Below are positions 28,656-33,749 of a stretch of 33,749 bases of DNA, piece by piece. The DNA comes from a virus: positions 1-33,749 of the IMG/VR virus record IMGVR_UViG_3300030109_001830; one strand, 5' to 3'. The first letter of the stretch is position 1; the number at the start of each line of letters is the position of its first letter. Position numbers and translations under genes: made by a program. The notes beneath the pieces were generated by a model. The model searched no databases. It was not told the origin of the DNA and saw only the letters and a program-made list of their open reading frames with translations.

Positions 28656-30423
28656 TTTAGGAGATGCTACTCTAGAACTAAAGACCGATAATTCTGACTT
28701 AGAATCAGGTATGCAAGATGCCGAAAACTCTGTTGAATCCTTTGGGGCAGCAGCTGGTGCTGTAATGGCAGGCTTCGGAGCAGCTATAGGAATGGCAATA
28801 GATGACGCAGTAGATACATTCACTGATCTAGGTGACAGTATACACAAGATGTCGTTGCGTACTGATTTAAGTACAGAGTTTCTTGGAACTTTTAATCATG
28901 TCTTAGAGCAGAATGGTTCTTCTATATCAGAGTTTGAAGCTGGTCTTAGAAAGTTCACTATGCTAGTTGGTATAGAAATGCCAGAACAATCAGCGAAAGC
29001 TATTGAAGTAGCAGAACTTCTTAATCTTACATTACAAGAACAAGAAGAAATAATGAAAATGGATATGGAAGAAGCTGTCATGTTCTTCATAAAAAGATTG
29101 ATGGGCATAGAGAATCACTTTGAACAAGCGAGTACTGCTATGATGGTGTTCGGTGGTGCAGGTCTTAGATTACTACCTACACTAAAGTCAGACGAAGAAG
29201 CATTGCATGCTCTTATAGAAGAAGCGATTAGATTTCATCAAGATCATGGTAAAGAAATGATACAAACCGCAGCAGACTTAAATGATGCTTTTCACGAAAC
29301 TGATCAGGCTACAAACGCACTGAAGATGGCATTCGGTGAAGCTCTAGCACCAACTTTGCAAAGAACATCAGAAGCCATTAATCGTGTAATAAACGCATTC
29401 ACAGCATTTGTAAGAGAGAATCCAAAATTTGCAGAAGTCATATCACTTTCTGCTATTTTAATTTCAGCGTTGACTGTCGCAGTAGGTGCATTGACTATCG
29501 CACTAAAATTGCTAGGTGGTACATTGATGGTAGTATTACCTCCATTAGCATTAGCAGCAGCAGCAATAGTTGGACTGGTAGCATTGTACGTGTATTGGGA
29601 AGAAGTTGTTTTAGCTTTCAAAAAGACTTTCAATGCAGTGATTGAATCAGTAGGTCTAGTGTTACAGGCATTCACAAACAAGGCAATAGGATATCTGAAC
29701 TTAATCATAGATGGTATAAATTTACTTGCAGGAGTGTTTGGGAAAGAGATACCTAGGATTCAAAAGGTAACAATAGACTGGTCAAATACATTTGATTTAG
29801 AAACTGAAAAGATTGTGGAAAATACAGAGAAGCAGAGTGAAGCCATAGAAGAAACTGCACATAAAGTAGAGGAATCATTTAGGCGTGAAGAACTTGCACT
29901 TGACAAAAAAGCAGAAGCTTATGATTTCCACTATGACGAACTGAGCCAACTACAACAGCAGTTTGATCACAGAACTATAAAACAAACAAAACAAACTAAT
30001 GAAGAAATAAAAAAGATTTTTGCTACACCAGATCAAATTAGAAAGAGCATGCAAGATAGAGGTTTGACTACTGGTATAGATACGACACCACACATGGCTG
30101 GCAGAGCTCAATTTATGGAATCTGCGAGAAGTGGTGTACTACAAGTAGCAGCAACAGATGCTATGGGTAACGCATTATTAAATGAGCATGGTGGCGTTAT
30201 ATTTAGAGATGCTACAAGAGAAGATATGGCAACACATCAAACTGCTAGAGACTTCTTTGGTGTGCAAGATCATGCAGTCAATACTTTGACGGGTGCTGAT
30301 AGCGTCAATGCACCAATCATGAACTCACCTGTAACAAACGAACAATCAATCACAGTAAACCTAGATAGCAAAGTGATTGATGTAGCACTTATGAATAGAT
30401 TAGCGAATGAGAGGATAGAATGA
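28648..30423 (+). CDS. Tail tape measure protein
   Basis: A 591-residue protein, the tail-length ruler. The N-terminus (ATLELKTDNSDLESGMQDAE) and the Ala/Gly-rich GAAAGAVMAGFGAAIGMAID segment match tape measures. A central MKMAFGEALAPTLQRTSEAI is typical, and two strongly hydrophobic stretches (about residues 265-315) would form the membrane-spanning part released at DNA entry. The C-terminus is coiled-coil and polar. At about 1.5 Angstrom per residue the tail would be on the order of 90 nm. GGGAATAGGAG precedes the ATG; eight-base overlap with the chaperone. Confidence 0.88.
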   Translation: MANLGDATLELKTDNSDLESGMQDAENSVESFGAAAGAVMAGFGAAIGMAIDDAVDTFTDLGDSIHKMSLRTDLSTEFLGTFNHVLEQNGSSISEFEAGLRKFTMLVGIEMPEQSAKAIEVAELLNLTLQEQEEIMKMDMEEAVMFFIKRLMGIENHFEQASTAMMVFGGAGLRLLPTLKSDEEALHALIEEAIRFHQDHGKEMIQTAADLNDAFHETDQATNALKMAFGEALAPTLQRTSEAINRVINAFTAFVRENPKFAEVISLSAILISALTVAVGALTIALKLLGGTLMVVLPPLALAAAAIVGLVALYVYWEEVVLAFKKTFNAVIESVGLVLQAFTNKAIGYLNLIIDGINLLAGVFGKEIPRIQKVTIDWSNTFDLETEKIVENTEKQSEAIEETAHKVEESFRREELALDKKAEAYDFHYDELSQLQQQFDHRTIKQTKQTNEEIKKIFATPDQIRKSMQDRGLTTGIDTTPHMAGRAQFMESARSGVLQVAATDAMGNALLNEHGGVIFRDATREDMATHQTARDFFGVQDHAVNTLTGADSVNAPIMNSPVTNEQSITVNLDSKVIDVALMNRLANERIE

Positions 30424-31325
30424 GCCAGTGGACTTTCGTAAATAGTGGTAATGTAAGTACCGACTTAGATGATGGTACTATTTATACTGTAACTGCTGTC
30501 AATGGTAAAGGTATGCCACAACTTAGTGTCAGGTCAGAAAGAAGATTCGGTAGGTCAGGCTCAACAATAAGAGCAGCAAGTATACCTGAAAGAGTTTTGA
30601 CATTGACAATACTTATACAAGGAACTTCAGTTTCTAACTTAGAAACAAGAGCTACAACGCTCATAAGTAGGTTGGCAGGTAGTTTTGGTAGGGAAACTCA
30701 AAGAGAGGGCGTACTACAATATACTAACGACGCAGGTGATTATAGATATTTACGAGCCATTGTAACAAGTGGTATGCAAGAAAATAATATAAGTCGTATC
30801 AGTTCTACAAGTATGCTGTTACCTGTACAATTTTTTGCATCACATGGTAACTTCTACGATCCAAGTCAACAAAGCACATCAGGTGCAATCGGAGCAGCAG
30901 GTAACCTAAGTTTTCCATATAGCTACCCTATTGACTTTGGAATTGGTAGTCCATCTATATCGTTCACATTAACAAATGCAGGTAGTGCAGAAACAGAAAG
31001 TTTAGAATGGCAAGTGCCAGGTCCATCAACTGCACCACAACTACATAACAGCACAGTCAATAGAGCTCTTAGATTTGACAATCTTATAGTTCCGACTGGC
31101 TTGACACTTAAAGTAAGAATGGGTTGGCAACCTGATGGGGTTGAGACCTTTCAAGCGTTCTTAGATGATGAAGCTGGTGGTGAAACAAATGTACTAGGAG
31201 AACTGACTAGCAATAGCAGAAGGTTCTGGCTTGAACCTAGCACAAACAATATATTTGCAGTACAATCAAACACTGATGCTACTGTACATACAATAAAATG
31301 GTATAACGAGTTTATAGGAGTATAA
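30420..31325 (+). CDS. Distal tail protein (Dit-like)
   Basis: A 301-residue protein immediately after the tape measure (ATGA overlap). The N-terminal half resembles the Dit/sipho-tail domain: NGKGMPQLSVRSERRFGRSGSTIRAAS (in two halves) and PERVLTLTILIQGTSVSNLE, which would ring the tail tube end. The C-terminal half (about 165-300) is a beta-sandwich of carbohydrate-binding or adaptor style. It attaches the baseplate or fibres. Confidence 0.75.
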   Translation: MSQWTFVNSGNVSTDLDDGTIYTVTAVNGKGMPQLSVRSERRFGRSGSTIRAASIPERVLTLTILIQGTSVSNLETRATTLISRLAGSFGRETQREGVLQYTNDAGDYRYLRAIVTSGMQENNISRISSTSMLLPVQFFASHGNFYDPSQQSTSGAIGAAGNLSFPYSYPIDFGIGSPSISFTLTNAGSAETESLEWQVPGPSTAPQLHNSTVNRALRFDNLIVPTGLTLKVRMGWQPDGVETFQAFLDDEAGGETNVLGELTSNSRRFWLEPSTNNIFAVQSNTDATVHTIKWYNEFIGV

Positions 31326-31329
31326 AGTT

Positions 31330-31632
31330 ATGGCAATAAAGAAACAAGTAAACCTGACTGTCGCAGATACAGCATTAGGTTTCACAGTACCTAGTGGCAT
31401 AAGTCCAACGAAAGCAGTATTCAGCTTAGAAACAGCAGCAATAAGAATACAAACAGATGGAACAGCAGCAACTGCTACAAATGGCACAAGACTAATTCAC
31501 GATAATATCTATGTCGTTAAAGGCAGAGAAGCTATCGCAAATACAAGTATGATTAGAGATACAAGCACAAGTGGTGTAATCAACATTATGTTTTTTGATG
31601 ACAGCAATGGTCTTGAACAATTAGGAGCGTAA
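31330..31632 (+). CDS. Small virion-type beta protein
   Basis: A 100-residue protein with repeated short strands (VNLTVADTALGFTVPSG, then AAIRIQTDGTAATATNGTRL) and no catalytic motif. It lies between the distal tail gene and a large fibre gene, so it is probably a tail-tip or fibre component. Start ATG 31330 is weakly supported by GGAG at 31317-31320. Confidence 0.6.
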   Translation: MAIKKQVNLTVADTALGFTVPSGISPTKAVFSLETAAIRIQTDGTAATATNGTRLIHDNIYVVKGREAIANTSMIRDTSTSGVINIMFFDDSNGLEQLGA

Positions 31633-31633
31633 G

Positions 31634-33388
31634 ATGGCAGAGTTTAGTTTCCCTTTTGATGTAAGCGTTGCTGGTGATAGGACTGTAACAGCAGATACAT
31701 TTGGTACTATGCTTAACGCTATGGTTACCAATGGTGTTGTAAAAGATGCTGATGATGCTTTAGCAGTGTCACAATCAGGTACTCCTGCGATGTCAGTTTC
31801 AGTTGCAACTGGTAGAGCATTCGTAGGACATACAAGCAAAAGAAGATATTATAGAAATACATCTGCGTTAACTTTGACAATAGAAGCAGCTGATGGCTCT
31901 AATCCTAGAGATGACCTCATAGTTTTAGAAATGGCAGAAGCCACAGGAACAAGATCAGTCGCACTTAAAGTAGTCAAAGGTACAGCAGCAGGCAGTCCGA
32001 GTGATCCCTCACTAACTACAACAGAAGCTACCTTTCAGTTTGCAATCGCAAGAGTTAGAGTAGGAACTGGCGTAAGCACGATAGTAAACGCAAACATTAC
32101 TGATCTTAGGTCAACTAATGGTTTTGCAGGTATGGCTCTAGGTGCAGGGGAAATTTCCCAATTAACAACCGACACAATATCGTCAGGTGATTTTATTGGC
32201 TTCTCTGACGAAAGCGAAACTGGAGACCCTAGCAACAAAATTACAGTAGATAATCTTATGGAGACAGCACTTAACTTTGTAACAGAAGATACAGTAGCAG
32301 TAGCATCTGACTACATGGTTTTCTTAGATGGTGGTGCGTCTGGTAACGCTAACAAAGAAAGTATTGCAGACTTTATATCAGGCGTAGCAAGTACAGGATT
32401 AGGTGCAAGTTCTGGTCAACTGTCAGTAGATATAAGTAATTTATCGTCTAGCATAACAACTATTGCAGATGATGATGTACTTATGGCAGTAGATACATCT
32501 GGTGGTGGACTTAAAAAAGTTGCTAAGTCAGTATTAGTTGCTGGTCTTGTTACTGGCAACGAAATTAGTAATGTAGTAGAAGATACATCACCTGAACTTG
32601 GTGGTGATTTAGATGTATTAGAAAGAGCAATAGTAACAGGTGCAAGCAATAGAAACATAGCATTAACACCACATGGCACAGGTGTAGTAAGAATTGATGG
32701 TAGTACTGGTGTAGACATAGAATCAGGTGCTATATCAATAAAAAATGCAGGTGCAGAATCGTATGTAAGATTTTACTGTGAATCGTCAAACGCACACTAC
32801 ACACAATTACAGGCAGCACCTCATGCACAATATTCTGGTAATGTAACAGTTGTATTACCTGCAAGTGCAGATACATTAGTAGGTAGAGCAACAACTGACA
32901 CACTAACAAATAAGACACTTACATCACCTACAATGACAGGTGTTACTGTAGATGAAACAATACATACAGGCGTTGGTGCATTATCTAACGATACACACAA
33001 AGGCGTAGTATTAGAATTTTTAGCAGGTGAATCTTTAGCAGTTGGCGACTGGGTTTATATGAGTACAGTTGACGGTAGAGTAAGCAAAGCAGATGCCAAT
33101 GATACAGCAGATGATGGTCATTATCCAGCAATCGGTGTAGCAGTTTCAGCACAAGGTTCAGCAGGTAGTGCTGTTAGAGTTTTAACACATGGTGTGTATA
33201 ACGATTCTGATGGTTTTGGTGGAAGTGATTTAACAGAAGGAAAACAACTATTTTTATCAGAAACAGCAGGAACAGTTACAGCAACAGCACCTAGTGATGA
33301 TGGCGATATTGTACAAGTATGTGGTATTGCAGTAGGTCCTAGAGATGTACTTGTTAATCCTAGCTTAGATATTATAGAACACGATTAA
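31634..33388 (+). CDS. Tail fibre / receptor-binding protein
   Basis: A 584-residue protein of fibre type. The N-terminal 150 residues (FPFDVSVAGDRTVTADTFGT, then ATGRAFVGHTSKRRYYRNTS and NPRDDLIVLEMAE) form the attachment domain common in phage fibres. The middle is repetitive, with DDVLMAVDTSGGGLKK and TDTLTNKTLTSPTMTG-type repeats. The C-terminal 150 residues hold a barrel domain (LEFLAGESLAVGDWVYMST, AIGVAVSAQGSAGSAVRVL). GGAG at 31623-31626 precedes the ATG. Ends in a TAATG overlap with another fibre gene. Confidence 0.78.
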   Translation: MAEFSFPFDVSVAGDRTVTADTFGTMLNAMVTNGVVKDADDALAVSQSGTPAMSVSVATGRAFVGHTSKRRYYRNTSALTLTIEAADGSNPRDDLIVLEMAEATGTRSVALKVVKGTAAGSPSDPSLTTTEATFQFAIARVRVGTGVSTIVNANITDLRSTNGFAGMALGAGEISQLTTDTISSGDFIGFSDESETGDPSNKITVDNLMETALNFVTEDTVAVASDYMVFLDGGASGNANKESIADFISGVASTGLGASSGQLSVDISNLSSSITTIADDDVLMAVDTSGGGLKKVAKSVLVAGLVTGNEISNVVEDTSPELGGDLDVLERAIVTGASNRNIALTPHGTGVVRIDGSTGVDIESGAISIKNAGAESYVRFYCESSNAHYTQLQAAPHAQYSGNVTVVLPASADTLVGRATTDTLTNKTLTSPTMTGVTVDETIHTGVGALSNDTHKGVVLEFLAGESLAVGDWVYMSTVDGRVSKADANDTADDGHYPAIGVAVSAQGSAGSAVRVLTHGVYNDSDGFGGSDLTEGKQLFLSETAGTVTATAPSDDGDIVQVCGIAVGPRDVLVNPSLDIIEHD

Positions 33389-33749
33389 TGGCTAACAATG
33401 TAAAAAAAGTTAATGGTATAGCAATAGGAGATATTAAAAATCTTAATGGTATTACCGATACAAATCTAAAAAACTTAAATGGTCAAGATTTTACTGGTAT
33501 AGTGTTAGTAGATCAACAACAAAGGTCTTTTACTACTGTGGATTCTGGTGGTAGTGCTATTGGTGATGCAGGAGAATTTGAAACTAATAGAGCTTTTGGT
33601 AATTCAGTTGCTTATGACCCAGACACAAGCACAATAATTGTAGTCTATGGAGATACAGGTAATAGTAATAGGTGTACAGGAAGGGTTGCTACAGTATCTG
33701 GAAATGAAACTGATGGATTTACCCTTACCTTTGGAAGTGAGGTAGAGAT
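33388..33749 (+). CDS. Second tail fibre protein (partial, runs off the window)
   Basis: About 120 residues from ATG 33388 with no stop before the edge. It begins with a repeat unit NGIAIGDIKNLNGITDTNLKNLNGQDFTG (in two halves), where -NLNG- recurs as in thin-fibre attachment segments. It then enters a beta-propeller-like stretch (FGNSVAYDPDTSTIIVVYGD). The start overlaps the previous stop. Probably a long distal fibre. Confidence 0.65.
   Translation, partial: MANNVKKVNGIAIGDIKNLNGITDTNLKNLNGQDFTGIVLVDQQQRSFTTVDSGGSAIGDAGEFETNRAFGNSVAYDPDTSTIIVVYGDTGNSNRCTGRVATVSGNETDGFTLTFGSEVE

Noticed and set aside
29304-29708. Long open frame on the minus strand inside the tape-measure gene
   Set aside because: Antisense to a well-supported gene, no promoter or ribosome-binding site; a codon-bias shadow. 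The same holds for minus-strand frames at 1619-2002, 17794-18111 and 32416-32718.
1-33749. Lysogeny genes, tRNA genes and CRISPR arrays
   Set aside because: Looked for integrase, repressor, cloverleaf tRNA patterns and regularly spaced repeats; none can be supported by reading.

Overview
The window is a stretch of a tailed bacteriophage (siphovirus-type) genome. It is AT-rich (roughly mid-30s % GC by eye). Every gene I can support lies on the + strand, genes are tightly packed, and stop/start overlaps (TAATG, ATGA) are frequent. The HK97-type head genes, tail tube, tape measure and distal tail genes identify a long non-contractile-tail phage. Base composition and protein style resemble uncultured marine phages, but nothing in the sequence proves the host. 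I see no integrase, repressor, tRNA, DNA polymerase, endolysin or CRISPR. The window begins inside one gene and ends inside a fibre gene, so it is a piece of a larger, possibly circular, map.

Layout. 1-1248: tiny genes including a holin-like protein and a thermonuclease-like nuclease. 1245-4219: a membrane-anchored large protein, a Gp37-like tail protein and two small proteins. 4229-6121: a promoter and an amidoligase plus gamma-glutamylcyclotransferase pair. 6127-9206: a second promoter, a pyrimidine-dimer-glycosylase-like protein, a DUF932 protein and small unknowns. 9320-10557: a DnaC-like helicase loader and a RusA-like resolvase. 10558-12135: a ParB-like gene and a small gene set among folded intergenic elements and a terminator. 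12136-15322: a DNA-hypermodification operon with a second ParB-like protein, a TET/JBP-type 2-oxoglutarate dioxygenase, a GT25-like glycosyltransferase and a GT-A (TET-associated type) glycosyltransferase. 15289-20183: terminase small and large subunits, a portal-MuF fusion, a Cys-rich head-region protein and a Com-like zinc ribbon. 20184-22147: an early-type cassette (Fe-S PD-(D/E)XK nuclease plus three unknowns) with two promoters and a terminator, set into the middle of the morphogenesis genes. 22149-33749: its own promoter, then protease, capsid, decoration-type protein, a 40-residue arginine-rich protein, connectors, tail terminator, tail tube, frameshifted tail chaperone, tape measure, distal tail protein and fibres.

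How it may work together. The dioxygenase would oxidise 5-methylcytosine (or thymine) in phage DNA and the two glycosyltransferases would decorate the hydroxymethyl base, hiding the genome from restriction. The methyltransferase that would supply 5-methylcytosine is not in the window. The amidoligase/cyclotransferase pair points to a second peptide-like modification chemistry whose target is unknown. A repeated promoter (TTTACA, mostly 17 bp, then a TATAAT-like box) stands in front of at least five non-structural cassettes and looks like a shared early/middle regulon. The best candidates for undescribed biology are the modification operon with its structured RNA leader, the amidoligase pair, and the arginine-rich head-operon peptide.
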